From Coleofasciculus sp040219735 (GTDB taxonomy: Bacteria > Cyanobacteriota > Cyanobacteriia > Cyanobacteriales > Coleofasciculaceae), in the NCBI GenBank assembly GCA_040219735.1, contig JAVJRX010000036.1: DNA of 64,000 nt; one strand, given 5' to 3'. Positions within the stretch are counted from its first letter, which is position 1; each line of letters starts with the position of its first letter. The notes beneath the pieces are model-generated. The model did not search any database. It was given only the letters and a program-made list of their open reading frames with translations, and was not told the DNA's origin. Positions 42,401 to 51,468 of this stretch are shown in pieces. A program made the translations under genes and the position numbers.

Positions 42401-42697
42401 TTAGTTTGTTTCCGGATGATTGGACACTTGAACAATGCTATTCCCGTTTTGTTCTGTCGCCAGTTCTGCCTTACTCTGTGCCACTAAATCGCCCAAAGCT
42501 TCGCCAGCTTCTGCCATGACAATTTTGCTCTTTTCATAGAACACAATGCCACCTTTAATCGCGGCTTTGGCAACAGGTTTACCTGCTTTCGCCAACGCCG
42601 GACCAAAAATCGGTGCAAGAACCACTGCACCAATACCGATGAGGACACCGGGAATACCAATGTCTTCGACTAAATCTTCAAGATCGAATAAACTCAT
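42401..42697 (-). CDS. DUF5132 protein, copy 1
   Basis: 98 residues from the ATG at 42697, chosen because GGAGGTG lies 7-13 bases upstream; an upstream in-frame codon would add MTYFWRCF with no ribosome site. Same layout as copy 2: LVEDIGIPGVLIGIGAVVLAPIF, KAGKPVAKAAIKGGIVFYEKSK, GDLVAQSKAELA. The tandem pair sits between the P-type ATPase and the downstream HMA_2 gene. Probably a small membrane-associated accessory protein. Confidence 0.85.
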   Translation of the reverse strand: MSLFDLEDLVEDIGIPGVLIGIGAVVLAPIFGPALAKAGKPVAKAAIKGGIVFYEKSKIVMAEAGEALGDLVAQSKAELATEQNGNSIVQVSNHPETN

Positions 42698-42753
42698 AAA
42701 ACACCTCCAAAAGTAAGTCAATTGAAACTTTTTGCCAGGGCGCGTCTGGTTAT

Positions 42754-42812
42754 CGGGGCGGGTTTAGTCACATCCGGGTGACAACATAAGATAATTGTGA
42801 AACCCGCCCCTA
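42754..42812. repeat. Family B repeat, first of a tandem pair
   Basis: ggggcgggtttagtcacatccgggtgac..., with the closing arm gtgaaacccgcccctac. The next copy is at 42841-42900 and is nearly identical, so the two are probably a recent local duplication. Confidence 0.85.
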
Positions 42813-42840
42813 CACAAACCTGCCCGGATGAGGGAATATA

Positions 42841-42900
42841 GGGGCGGGTTTAGTCACATCCGGGTGACAATATCAGATAATAGTGAAACCCGCCCCTACA
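42841..42900. repeat. Family B repeat, second of a tandem pair
   Basis: Nearly identical to the copy at 42754-42812 and to the copy at 51469-51526; all three share the internal sequence tagtcacatccgggtg. Confidence 0.85.
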
Positions 42901-42916
42901 GTCGGAAAAACTCCAA

Positions 42917-45190
42917 TTAGTCGCTCGTGGCTTCAACATCAATCGTGGCTTTATCTCCTTTGAGTGCAGGGCGTAATCCGTTGACCCCAGCAATGACACT
43001 AGAGCCATTGTTAATTAATGTTGCCGTCATTGGGTTTAATCCCACCGTTGCCGCGATCGCTAAACCGGATAAATTAGGTACAGCGACAATATTGGTATTC
43101 TGGCGGATAATCTGTTTAGCATTGCGTGCGATCGCAATGGCTTCCACTAAACCCCGCAAATTATTCTGCATCAGCACCACATCAGCGGTTTCACGGGCAA
43201 TATCCGAACCATCCCGGAAGGATACCGATACATCCGCATAGGCTAACGCGGCTGAATCATTCAGTCCATCGCCAACAAACGCCACTGTTTTCCCAGCTTC
43301 ATGTAACTGTTGTACCACTTCCGCTTTGCGTTGGGGGAAGGCTTCAGCGTGGGTATGACTGGGAGGAATATTCAATTGAGCCGCTACCACCGCTGCCCGT
43401 TGACAATTATCCCCGGTTAGTATATGAATTTCTGCCCCAATCTCATCTCGCAACATGGCAATCACTTCAGCACTTTCTGGGCGCAAAGGATCGGTATATT
43501 GCAATATACCCAGCAATCTGCCATTACTTGCCACATAAATTGTCGGATATCCAGTTGTCTTCACCTCAGGATGGGCGGTATAGAATGACTCTAGGTCAAT
43601 TCCCTCTTTCACCAAGAAGCGTTCGCTCCCCACTAAAACCGTCTGTCCTTCAATTTGCGCCTGAATCCCTAAACCGACTTGGTAATCCCACTCACCACGC
43701 TGGGGTACAATCACCTCCTGATAATTGGCGTAACGCATCACCGCTTCCGCAACGGGGTGGGTAATCCGTTGTTCTGCTGCTGCTGCAAGTCGCAGCACCT
43801 CCAATTCAGAAATAGCGGGATCAGCGGTTGTAATCCCAATTATTGCCACATCGCCTTGTGTCAATGTCCCCGTCTTATCAAAAACGATCGCGTCAACTCG
43901 CGCCAATTGTTCTAACGCCCGCCCACTCCGCAATAGAATCCCCTGACGTGCTGCACTTAACATCGCCGCCATCACCGTTGTGGGTACTGATACCCGAATC
44001 CCCGTAGCAAAGTCAATAGTTAAAATCGACGCCGCCCTCGCTGCATTCCGAGTCAGGGCAAAAATAACCCCACCTAATAATAATGTGGGCAGTACCATGC
44101 GATCGGCAATTTTCGCCGCATAGTTTTCTACACGAGTATCATGAACAGGTGCATCTTGTAGTAACTTTAATGTCCGCCCTGCCAAAGTATCCGCACCCAT
44201 GCGTTCAGCTAAAATATAAAGTTGTCCTTCCCGTACCAACGTAGACGCATAAACGCTATCGCCCTCACTTCGCACCACCGGCATAGCTTCACCCGTGAGT
44301 CTTTGCTCATCAATCAGGGCTTTGCCTTGAAGAATCTGCCCATCGACGGGAATCTGATTCCCCGGATAAACAATTACCGTATCCTCTGGCTGTACCTGCT
44401 CAATCGGAATTTGTTGTTTTTCGCCATTCCGTTCCACCCAGACAAACTGCGCCAAGGAACTGAGTAAGTCTAAGGTTTGATTGCGAGACGAACGCGCTGT
44501 ACGTTCTCGAATTGCCTCACCCAGTTCAATTAGCCCTAACATACTACAGGAGGTGAGGAAGTGACGCTGAGCGGTAATAATTGTAATCGCGGCTAGATCA
44601 AGAAAATCCACATTGAGGCGGCGTTCCTGAGTAATACTTTCCAGCGCCCGTCGAGCGACTGGGATTGTGGCTAGTGCGATTGTACCGCCCAAAATTAAAG
44701 GATGGAACGATAACCCCAATGGACCACTAACTAGAGAAATTAGTGTGGCTAACGTCGGTAATTTTAATCTAGACCAATCTCCGGGTTTTGCAGAGTTTTC
44801 TGGCTGAGTCGATGTAATATTTCCTGGAATCGTTAGCGCCGCATTGGTAGCAAGCTGAATCACTTTCCCTAAACGGGAGCGCATCTGGCTATCAGGTTCA
44901 CCGGGAAGATACCGAATCACCACCGATGCAGCGGCTGGTTTTAACCGCACAGACGTTACCTGGGGTTCTGCGGCTAAAAGCCTTTGCAGCCGTTGAGCAT
45001 AGTTAGAATCATGAGCAATGCGGGGAATCCGAAACCGCACTCGTCCGGGTGTTGAGTGAACCACTCGATAGGTTACCTGAAACTGCCGTGTTTTTGGCTG
45101 CGTCCGCTCTACAACAGTTGGAGGTTTAGGTTCCACGGCTGCTATCTGTTGCTGGGAAACATTGCCAGATTTCAAAACCACTTGCTTCAT
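42917..45190 (-). CDS. P-type ATPase with N-terminal HMA_2 domain, no CPC motif
   Basis: 757 residues from the ATG at 45190 (preceded by GAGGGTGGTG); a longer frame starts at 45238. Domains: HMA_2 (PGRVRFRI, about 48-115), membrane helices, actuator RLTGEAMP, phosphorylation site FDKTGTLT (D438), nucleotide-binding domain and GDGLNDSA hinge. The metal-site helix before the phosphorylation domain reads TIDFATGIRVSVPTTVMAAM, so the CPC/SPC/CPx pair of P1B pumps is missing. Selectivity is therefore unknown; a Mn-like, CtpC-related or non-transition-metal specificity is possible. The HMA_2 domain also lacks CxxC. Central gene of the HMA_2/DUF5132 cluster. Confidence 0.9.
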   Translation of the reverse strand: MKQVVLKSGNVSQQQIAAVEPKPPTVVERTQPKTRQFQVTYRVVHSTPGRVRFRIPRIAHDSNYAQRLQRLLAAEPQVTSVRLKPAAASVVIRYLPGEPDSQMRSRLGKVIQLATNAALTIPGNITSTQPENSAKPGDWSRLKLPTLATLISLVSGPLGLSFHPLILGGTIALATIPVARRALESITQERRLNVDFLDLAAITIITAQRHFLTSCSMLGLIELGEAIRERTARSSRNQTLDLLSSLAQFVWVERNGEKQQIPIEQVQPEDTVIVYPGNQIPVDGQILQGKALIDEQRLTGEAMPVVRSEGDSVYASTLVREGQLYILAERMGADTLAGRTLKLLQDAPVHDTRVENYAAKIADRMVLPTLLLGGVIFALTRNAARAASILTIDFATGIRVSVPTTVMAAMLSAARQGILLRSGRALEQLARVDAIVFDKTGTLTQGDVAIIGITTADPAISELEVLRLAAAAEQRITHPVAEAVMRYANYQEVIVPQRGEWDYQVGLGIQAQIEGQTVLVGSERFLVKEGIDLESFYTAHPEVKTTGYPTIYVASNGRLLGILQYTDPLRPESAEVIAMLRDEIGAEIHILTGDNCQRAAVVAAQLNIPPSHTHAEAFPQRKAEVVQQLHEAGKTVAFVGDGLNDSAALAYADVSVSFRDGSDIARETADVVLMQNNLRGLVEAIAIARNAKQIIRQNTNIVAVPNLSGLAIAATVGLNPMTATLINNGSSVIAGVNGLRPALKGDKATIDVEATSD

Positions 45191-45339
45191 TATCACCACC
45201 CTCTTTTTTTTGTCGATACAATTTATTTTGGCGAGCAATAAAGGGAGTTAACACTCTCCCTAGGATGAAAATTGCAACTCAAACTTTCGGTTGAGCAATA
45301 TGTCTTGTGAAACCTACCCTTTTTGGCTCAAAACCCGGA

Positions 45340-46635
45340 TCAAACGCCTACGATTGGCGTTTTTGCCATCAATTTGAGCAGGGTTAAAAGCGCGGCTGAC
45401 TTAAGTTCCAACCAAGGACTCACGGAAGTTGCGATCGCGGGCTGAGACTCTGGCGTTAGTTCTGGCTTATCAGCAACAGAATCATCAGTGCTCGGTGGTA
45501 GTAAATCCTGATCAACAGAACTCTCTCTACATCCCTCGCTCCTGTACTCCTCTTCCTCTACCTGCACAGGAGGAGCTAAACTTGTCTCCGGTGGCGGCAA
45601 ATCCGGCTCTGCTGCAATTTCCTCAGATCCTTCCTCTGGTTCATCTGGAAGGGCGGGTTTAGTCAAGTTATCTGTTGTCTCCTGAACGGTATCGGTAAAA
45701 CCCGCCCCTACCACCGGGTTCCTAGACGTGCCTAGAGGCGTACCATGGCACGTCTCTACATCCCTGGAATCAGGATTAGCGGCGATTTGAATCAGACTAA
45801 TAAAATGTAACCCAGCTTCAGCTTCGGAAACCTCCATTGGGTTGTATGTCATCACCACAGATGCGACGGTGCTGTTGCAGCGCATCTGGGTAATCCAGTC
45901 ATCTTTTTTAACTAACAATTCCAATCGCCGCAGATAAGCTGGATCTTCGGCAACTTTAGGGACACGAAAACGCATCCGTCCAGGAACCGCGTGAACCAGG
46001 CTATAGACAACCGTTGAATTGGTATTGAGTGCGACTATTGGATGCTTGTCATTCTGCTCATAACGTGTTGCATTGGTAATATCATGCCTATCTAAATCGG
46101 CATTATTTCCTTCTGCCTTCTGCCTTGTGTCCTCTACTTTTTCTTTTGTCTCTTTTTCTTCTGTCTTCCCTTCTGCCAAATTCAAGTTCTGCATTATCTG
46201 ACGGACGACATTGGCTGTCAGTAGATAAACGGCAATTGACCGCCATCCTTGAAGTCCCAGTTGCCTTGTGGTCAATAGTCCAATTAATAAGGGAATGAAG
46301 GATTGAAGCTGAGTTCCCGCTTTTTTCCAAGCCTCTGAGTCTAAGGGTTCCTGACTCGGTGGCTGTTTAATTTCGGCAATTCCTAAATCCCGCAGGATCT
46401 CAAAGAGTTGAGCTAGAGATAACTGATTCGTATCAAAGGTAATGAGTAAACTTCCGATTTGCTCATTGGTTCGTATATCTCGCACGCCGTCCCGCTTTCG
46501 CAGGTGGGGCGTAACGGATCTCAATACGGTTCCCGGCTCCTCTCCTAAGACTCGGAGTCTTAGACGACCCGGAACAACATGTAAAATTTCGACCTCCCGC
46601 TCTGGGCGAGGTGAAACCACACCAACCATTGGCAT
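45340..46635 (-). CDS. Protein with two HMA_2 domains and an embedded repeat
   Basis: 431 residues. First HMA_2 domain about residues 15-90 (VPGRLRLRVLG...), a membrane-like helix pair (LQSFIPLLIGLLTTRQLGL; SIAVYLLTANVV), an acidic linker with KEEK-type repeats, and a second HMA_2 domain about 210-280 (VPGRMRFRVPKV). A low-complexity acidic C-terminus includes the translated A+B repeat (DVETCHGTPLGTS...). No CxxC metal site. First gene of the same-strand cluster leading to the P-type ATPase, 149 bases away. The last helix (LLTLLKLMAKTPIVGV) is short. Confidence 0.8.
   Translation of the reverse strand: MPMVGVVSPRPEREVEILHVVPGRLRLRVLGEEPGTVLRSVTPHLRKRDGVRDIRTNEQIGSLLITFDTNQLSLAQLFEILRDLGIAEIKQPPSQEPLDSEAWKKAGTQLQSFIPLLIGLLTTRQLGLQGWRSIAVYLLTANVVRQIMQNLNLAEGKTEEKETKEKVEDTRQKAEGNNADLDRHDITNATRYEQNDKHPIVALNTNSTVVYSLVHAVPGRMRFRVPKVAEDPAYLRRLELLVKKDDWITQMRCNSTVASVVMTYNPMEVSEAEAGLHFISLIQIAANPDSRDVETCHGTPLGTSRNPVVGAGFTDTVQETTDNLTKPALPDEPEEGSEEIAAEPDLPPPETSLAPPVQVEEEEYRSEGCRESSVDQDLLPPSTDDSVADKPELTPESQPAIATSVSPWLELKSAALLTLLKLMAKTPIVGV
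45651..45757 (-). repeat. Composite A+B repeat inside the HMA_2 coding sequence
   Basis: Family B (45651-45711, gggcgggtttagtcaag...gtaaaacccgccccta) then an expanded family A palindrome (45724-45757, agacgtgcctagag...gcacgtctct) on the plus strand. Read in the coding direction it is A then B, as in 12620-12713. It is in frame and forms the DVETCHGT... linker. Confidence 0.8.
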
Positions 46636-47381
46636 TGACCCTCGTAACAGTAGTGTGGAGTTTCTCTGGTTAAGAACAGGTTAACCTCCATATCTAAGCA
46701 TACACCCTATCTATAATTTTTTATCTGAAAAAAAGATTATGAATTTTCGAGAATCTCTTAACCTAACCTTATAGTTTATGTATAGAGGAATACATCTATC
46801 GGATGATCCCTTGAGATTTTGGCAGATAGAAGCTTAGCTGATTCGCCATACTGCTCAGATAAGCTCTAGTTGAATGTTTTCTGGAGGTTCAAACCTCTCT
46901 ACAAGCTCCCCCTATTTCCCTTAACCAAACAGTATGGGGCTGATGCGTAAGTTGAGTATTCACTCATTCTTTGTATTCTGGGATACGTTATCTATCTAAC
47001 TGTTCCCCGTTCCCTACCCTCACCACCACACTGATTCAGCCAGCCCGACTTAAGATGAACTGGATAGTACAGCAGCATTTAGGCGTCAAGACATTGCTGG
47101 CATTGGGATGCCCATAAGTTAGGTGGTGTCTTGACCAAAACTTCATAAAGTTATGATAATTTCTTTATGAAAACTTTACAAAAAGCAAGACAAAAGTTTA
47201 TAAAATAAAGTTGAATTAAATTTTACTCTGTCTAAAAAATATTGTATTCATATTGTTTTCATAAACAGGGTTAACGCGATTTAATTTCCGCAAGAATTAA
47301 TAGCTCAGTGGGATGTTGCCTTATTAGCCAAGATATCCAAGAGGTAACCCAATATCAAACAATCATATTTGGAGCAAGTCG
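46636..47381. other. Long intergenic region, no gene seen
   Basis: 746 bases between divergent genes. It is A/T-rich, especially at 46720-46780 and 47130-47300, and should contain the promoters of the HMA_2 cluster and the RTX gene. The sequence agctcagtggg near 47303 is not followed by tRNA arms. No strong hairpin or repeat family member was recognised. Confidence 0.5.
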
Positions 47382-48032
47382 ATGAATTACATTTTTGGCA
47401 CAGTTGGTGATGATTGGCTAGAAGGCACATCCAGTGATGATGTCATTTATGGAGGTGAAGGAACCAATAGGATTATAGCGAGAGGTGGCGATAATCAAAT
47501 TTACGGCGGTTCGGCTGCTGATTGGATTAGGGCTGGAGATGGCAATGACACGATTTATGCCAATGAAGGGGAAAATATAATTGATGCTGGAGGCGGCGAT
47601 AACCTGATTTATGGCGGTTCGGCTGCTGATTGGATTACCACGGGATCGGGTGATGATACCATCTACGCGGGTGAAGGGGTAAATACGATTAATACCGGAG
47701 ATGGGAACGACATTATTTATAGTGGTTCAGGTGATGATTTCATTAATGCAGGTATAGGTCAAAATCAAATCTGGCTGGGTGGTGGACAGGATACCATTGG
47801 CTTAGAAATGTGGGGATTTAGTGAAATTAATAACTTTAACCCCTATCAAGACCAAATTGACTTGGGACTCTCCGATCTACGCGGTGTAGTTTTGATCGGA
47901 CAAGGTAATAATACGCTGATCGGTTTAGCTCATCGTTCGATTATGGCAACGCTCCATAATGTTGATGTTCAGACTGTGGCGGCTCAATCCACTGATATTT
48001 TTGGCGCAGAACTTACTGTGTTTTCCAGTTAA
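47382..48032 (+). CDS. RTX (hemolysin-type calcium-binding repeat) protein
   Basis: 216 residues. From about residue 8 to 135 the protein is made of GGxGxDxIx-type nonapeptides (GGEGTNRII, GDGNDTIYA, GSGDDTIYA, GDGNDIIYS, GSGDDFINA, GGGQDTIGL), which predicts a calcium-binding parallel beta roll. Two copies of YGGSAADWI show internal duplication. The C-terminal part (ISQ... LHNVDVQTVAAQSTD) may be the uncleaved type I secretion signal. No N-terminal signal, as expected for RTX proteins. Its likely exporter is the HlyD/ABC pair at 51552-56265, about 4 kb away on the other strand. Role outside the cell unknown. Confidence 0.9.
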   Translation: MNYIFGTVGDDWLEGTSSDDVIYGGEGTNRIIARGGDNQIYGGSAADWIRAGDGNDTIYANEGENIIDAGGGDNLIYGGSAADWITTGSGDDTIYAGEGVNTINTGDGNDIIYSGSGDDFINAGIGQNQIWLGGGQDTIGLEMWGFSEINNFNPYQDQIDLGLSDLRGVVLIGQGNNTLIGLAHRSIMATLHNVDVQTVAAQSTDIFGAELTVFSS

Positions 48033-48507
48033 ACCCGTTAAGCCATAATCAGTCAGCTTACGCTTACCCAATCCGGGTTCCGGGTTGACTATCCCCTTTT
48101 ATGCCAACCGCAAAAACCTTGTAGAGACGTTACATGCAACGTCTCTACAGGTATATCTTGACACCTACAAAAATATGAATCGGATATTTCGCGATCGCGC
48201 CAGGTGGCAAAAAAGAAACCCAAGCGTGAGAGATCGCTGGGTGGAAGTAGGTTGCATGTACACTCTTCATTCAGATTAGCGCATTACGGCTTGTGACTAA
48301 ACCTTTGCGGCTTAAATTTATCTTTTTTAATATATTTACAGAAATGAATTTACCCCAGCTTAATTTTACAATTAAAAATTAATTAATTGACCGATTTTCT
48401 GAAAATTTCATCAATTTTCATGAGAATGCTAGACAGTTTGTAAACGGAATGTTATAAATATTAATTAAGCGCAATACATAGAATTGTAAATACTCAAGCT
48501 TGACCGG
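48033..48507. other. Gap with a family A repeat, no gene seen
   Basis: Contains the family A palindrome at 48121-48148 and an A/T-rich block at 48330-48480. A 64-codon frame at 48085-48279 spans the repeat and has no family resemblance. Confidence 0.5.
48121..48148. repeat. Family A palindrome
   Basis: gtagagacgttacatgcaacgtctctac, in the gap downstream of the RTX gene. Confidence 0.8.
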
Positions 48508-48960
48508 GTGTTGTCTGAAGCAAGAGGATTGTCCTTTACCTATAGACTTCCAATGAATCAAAATTACTCAACTGTTTCTGTTGCTACCCCTAGCAATTCC
48601 CAGCTCTTAGCCAAAGTTAATACCAAGTTTGGCTCACGTGATGCCCTCTGCTATGAGTTTCAGGTGCGTGGAGTTGGTAGAGGGACATTTAGTTACTCGG
48701 ATTCTTTCCTGAACGGAAATAATACGAAGTCCATACTTTTAGAGTCTTTAGTATGGAATGGGAAACTGATCGAATTAAGTAAGTTTCAAGAACACAGTAT
48801 TTGCTTTAATCAAGGAGAATTACTGGGACTGAATCTTTTAGGTGAAGGTTGGGAGATGCTGTTGAATCTAGGCATTCAGATCAATGGCGTTCATAGGATC
48901 ACAGAAGTGACCTATAGACGGATAAAACATCAGCATTGGTTTAAGGACAATCTCTATTAA
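48508..48960 (+). CDS. Hypothetical protein
   Basis: 150 residues with a GTG start at 48508, or 135 with an ATG at 48553 (MNQNYSTVSV); neither has a good ribosome site, so the start is undecided. The middle is beta-rich (DALCYEFQVRGVGRGTFSYSDSFLNGN; LLESLVWNGKLIEL). No signal peptide, membrane helix or known motif. A stem-loop (48988-49020) follows. Not recognised. Confidence 0.5.
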   Translation: MLSEARGLSFTYRLPMNQNYSTVSVATPSNSQLLAKVNTKFGSRDALCYEFQVRGVGRGTFSYSDSFLNGNNTKSILLESLVWNGKLIELSKFQEHSICFNQGELLGLNLLGEGWEMLLNLGIQINGVHRITEVTYRRIKHQHWFKDNLY

Positions 48961-48987
48961 TCCCTAAACCTCTGCCAACATTCCCTC

Positions 48988-49020
48988 AGATCCCCGATTT
49001 GTTGAACAAGTCGGGGATCT
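48988..49020 (+). terminator. Stem-loop terminator
   Basis: agatccccgattt and aagtcggggatct form a 13-bp stem (one G-T pair) around gttgaac, followed by aattt. It lies 28 bases after the hypothetical gene at 48508-48960. Confidence 0.6.
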
Positions 49021-49102
49021 AATTTACTGAAAACCGCGATAAAATCTAGACAAGTTGGGTGCAAACACGGATTCCAGCAAACTCCTTTAAGATTTAGTTA
49101 AA

Positions 49103-49339
49103 ATGATGAAACCTAAAGTAGTAGTCACCGCTATTTTGGCAACGAGCGCGATCGCAGCAGGTGTGGCGCTAAGTTCAGCCAGTTCTGCCCAAGCCTGTAG
49201 CTATAGCAAGTATAAGTCTTCTCACCGAAAAGAAGCACAGCTAGACTGGTTGCGATCGCCTTGGGCTATCGTGATCACCTTACCCGGAATCGCCTTGGCA
49301 ACTGCGCTGTCTAGAGGCGGGCGTTCTTACGAAACTTAG
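49103..49339 (+). CDS. Small secreted hypothetical protein
   Basis: 78 residues. Signal-like N-terminus: MMKPKVVVTAILATSAIAAGVALSSASSAQA with cleavage after AQA. The mature part has a further hydrophobic segment (WAIVITLPGIALATALS), so it may be membrane-tethered. Ends RGGRSYET. No family recognised and no clear Shine-Dalgarno sequence. A MITE-like and family B repeat follow. Confidence 0.5.
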   Translation: MMKPKVVVTAILATSAIAAGVALSSASSAQACSYSKYKSSHRKEAQLDWLRSPWAIVITLPGIALATALSRGGRSYET

Positions 49340-49385
49340 GGGAAAGCTGAATAAGTTTTGTGGTGGGGGTAGGGAATAGGGGGTG

Positions 49386-49448
49386 TAGGGGCGGGTTTAA
49401 CAGATAACGTTCTGTTGATGTCGGATAGCTTGACTAAACCCGCCCTTC
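49386..49448. repeat. Family B palindromic repeat
   Basis: gtaggggcgggtttaacag... and ...gactaaacccgccctt arms, between the small secreted gene and the kinase gene. Confidence 0.8.
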
Positions 49449-49512
49449 TAAGGGAAGCAGGGAAAGCAAAAAGCAAGAGGTAATGGCTTGCTGCATGAAT
49501 ATGGCGCGTCTT

Positions 49513-51339
49513 CTACTCTCGATTTCCATTCCGATTGACTGAACACTGGGGTGCAATATACCAAGCCCCACCCCGATTCCCGCTTAAATCACACGCCTCA
49601 ATCGGACCTGCACCATTTGATTCCACATAAATTCCTTGTGCTTGATTCCGATTAATCTGACATTGCCAAATCTTAGCATTACCCTCTTTTTGAATCGTGA
49701 CGCCGACTCCCCCGTTTCCAGCAATATCGCAAGCGGCTAACATCACTTTACAATCAGAACCAATAAATACGCCATCTTGCTGCATTCTAGAAATTTTGCA
49801 GTGCCGTAGTGTCGGATGACTGCCTTTGAGGATATACACGCCTGTATGATGATCCGATAGGGTACAGTGTTCTATTAATCCCTGACCCTTCTGACTCACC
49901 AAAATCCCATACATCGCCCCTCCCTGGATCTGACAATGGCGGATTTGCGGATTCGCGATCGCGCCGTGAATATAGATACAGGCAATCCCGTTGGATAGTA
50001 TAGTACAGCCCTCCAGAATACATTGTCCGTGAGGAATATCAATCCCATAAGGCTTCAGCAGCGGTTCACTCACCAGACGCCCCATCCCATTTGCCTGTTG
50101 CAGATTAAACCAATCCTGATGGCGCAGGGTTAACCCCCGAATCACGGCTTGTTCGGTCTGAATTTGCAGACAAGGTTGGTATCGACTTTCGATTATAATA
50201 TCCTCTGGTTGTCCCTCGCCGACAATTTCAACGTCCTTATCAATTACTAAACTTTCCCGATAGAAACCCGGACGCACCACAATGCGTGTCTGAGGTTCCG
50301 CCTGTTTAATCGCATCCCGGATACGTCGATAATCAGCGTCACCCAGTTTAGCGACAATAATTTCTGTTCTGATAGGAAGAAAAGACGCTGTATTAGACAG
50401 GGATAAGGAAGACGGATTCGTCATCGCCTCTAAGTCTTGAAGAACCTCTGTCGCCGACTGATAACGCTGCTTCGTCGCACCGTACAGCATTTTATCCAGA
50501 ATTCGACCTAATCGTTCACTGATGGGAGTTTTCAGAACGTCTCGCCATACCCAAACTCCGTCATCGAAGGAATAGAGTTCAAAGGGATCAGTTTGGGTTA
50601 AAAGGTGAATACAAGTGACACCTAGACTATAGATATCACTAGCAAATACGGCTTTCCCAGCGGCTTGTTCTGGGGCGGTATATCCTGCACTCCCAATAAT
50701 TGTTCCGGTAACAGATAAGGCGGTTCTAGGGGAAAACTTGGACGCGCCAAAATCCACCAGTACCAGTTTTGGCGCAGCAGCCGTCGTGGGAATTTGAGTC
50801 AGTTGAGACGATGAAGAGGGAAGACGTTGAATAATATTTTCGGGTTTAACATCTCGATGAATCACCTGTTGATTGTGGATAAATTGTAAGACGGGTAATA
50901 AATCCTGCAACAGGTCAATAATTTGAGCTTCACCAAAGCTACCCGCTTGCGCCAGTTTTTCGGCTAAAGTTTGCCCCGGAATAAACTCTTGCACCAAATA
51001 TTGACAGCCCTCTGCTTCAAAATGCGCCAAGAGTTCCGGAATTTGGGGATGTTTACCCAATTCATCTAGGCGCACGGCTTCTTGTTCAAAGAGTTCTGTA
51101 ACTTTTTGCCTGTTTTGACTCCCTTGAACCTGGGGAAAAACTTGTTTAATTACGCAATAAGGTTTCGAGGGTTTATATTCATCTACCGCCAAGAAGGTTC
51201 TGCCGAAACCCCCTTGACCAATTTGGCGAATCGGGCGATAGCGATCGCCTAGCTGTAATTTTGCCCCACAGCTTTGGCAAACCCTAGTCCCATTATGGTT
51301 TTGGGGAGACTGACAGGTGAGGTTGATGCAGTAACTCAT
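49513..51339 (-). CDS. Ser/Thr protein kinase fused to a right-handed beta-helix
   Basis: 608 residues. N-terminal zinc-ribbon-like cysteines (C4, C9, C18 and C21 region) precede a Hanks-type kinase (about 33-300): GQGGFGRT glycine loop, VIKQV lysine, HRDVKPENI catalytic loop and VDFGASK DFG motif. From about 330 the chain contains many parallel-beta-helix rungs (GILVSQKGQGLIEHCTLSD, GVFIGSDCKVMLAAC and similar), as in pectate lyase_3/NosD-type proteins, preceded by a DUF1565-like (IVVRPGFYRE...) segment. No transmembrane helix. The beta-helix may bind a carbohydrate or protein ligand; the combination is seen in filamentous cyanobacteria, but its role is unknown. Confidence 0.88.
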   Translation of the reverse strand: MSYCINLTCQSPQNHNGTRVCQSCGAKLQLGDRYRPIRQIGQGGFGRTFLAVDEYKPSKPYCVIKQVFPQVQGSQNRQKVTELFEQEAVRLDELGKHPQIPELLAHFEAEGCQYLVQEFIPGQTLAEKLAQAGSFGEAQIIDLLQDLLPVLQFIHNQQVIHRDVKPENIIQRLPSSSSQLTQIPTTAAAPKLVLVDFGASKFSPRTALSVTGTIIGSAGYTAPEQAAGKAVFASDIYSLGVTCIHLLTQTDPFELYSFDDGVWVWRDVLKTPISERLGRILDKMLYGATKQRYQSATEVLQDLEAMTNPSSLSLSNTASFLPIRTEIIVAKLGDADYRRIRDAIKQAEPQTRIVVRPGFYRESLVIDKDVEIVGEGQPEDIIIESRYQPCLQIQTEQAVIRGLTLRHQDWFNLQQANGMGRLVSEPLLKPYGIDIPHGQCILEGCTILSNGIACIYIHGAIANPQIRHCQIQGGAMYGILVSQKGQGLIEHCTLSDHHTGVYILKGSHPTLRHCKISRMQQDGVFIGSDCKVMLAACDIAGNGGVGVTIQKEGNAKIWQCQINRNQAQGIYVESNGAGPIEACDLSGNRGGAWYIAPQCSVNRNGNRE

Positions 51340-51468
51340 GCGTCATTTGTCTTAGGTCATTTGCCTCGTTCCTTAGCCTCCTCCTCGTTCCCAGGTTTGA
51401 GAAGGGAATGCTTTTAGGAAAGTTCTGCCTCCCATAGTAGCGCCAGGGATCGCTCTTTGAATTTAGTC

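Noticed and set aside
47295..47345. agctcagtggg sequence resembling a tRNA D-arm
   Set aside because: No acceptor, anticodon or T-arm pairing around it.
48085..48279. 64-codon plus-strand frame
   Set aside because: Crosses a family A palindrome; no family resemblance.
49340..49500. Possible second MITE like that at 4954-5153
   Set aside because: Left-end similarity (agctgaataagtt) is present but no matching inverted right end or duplication was found.
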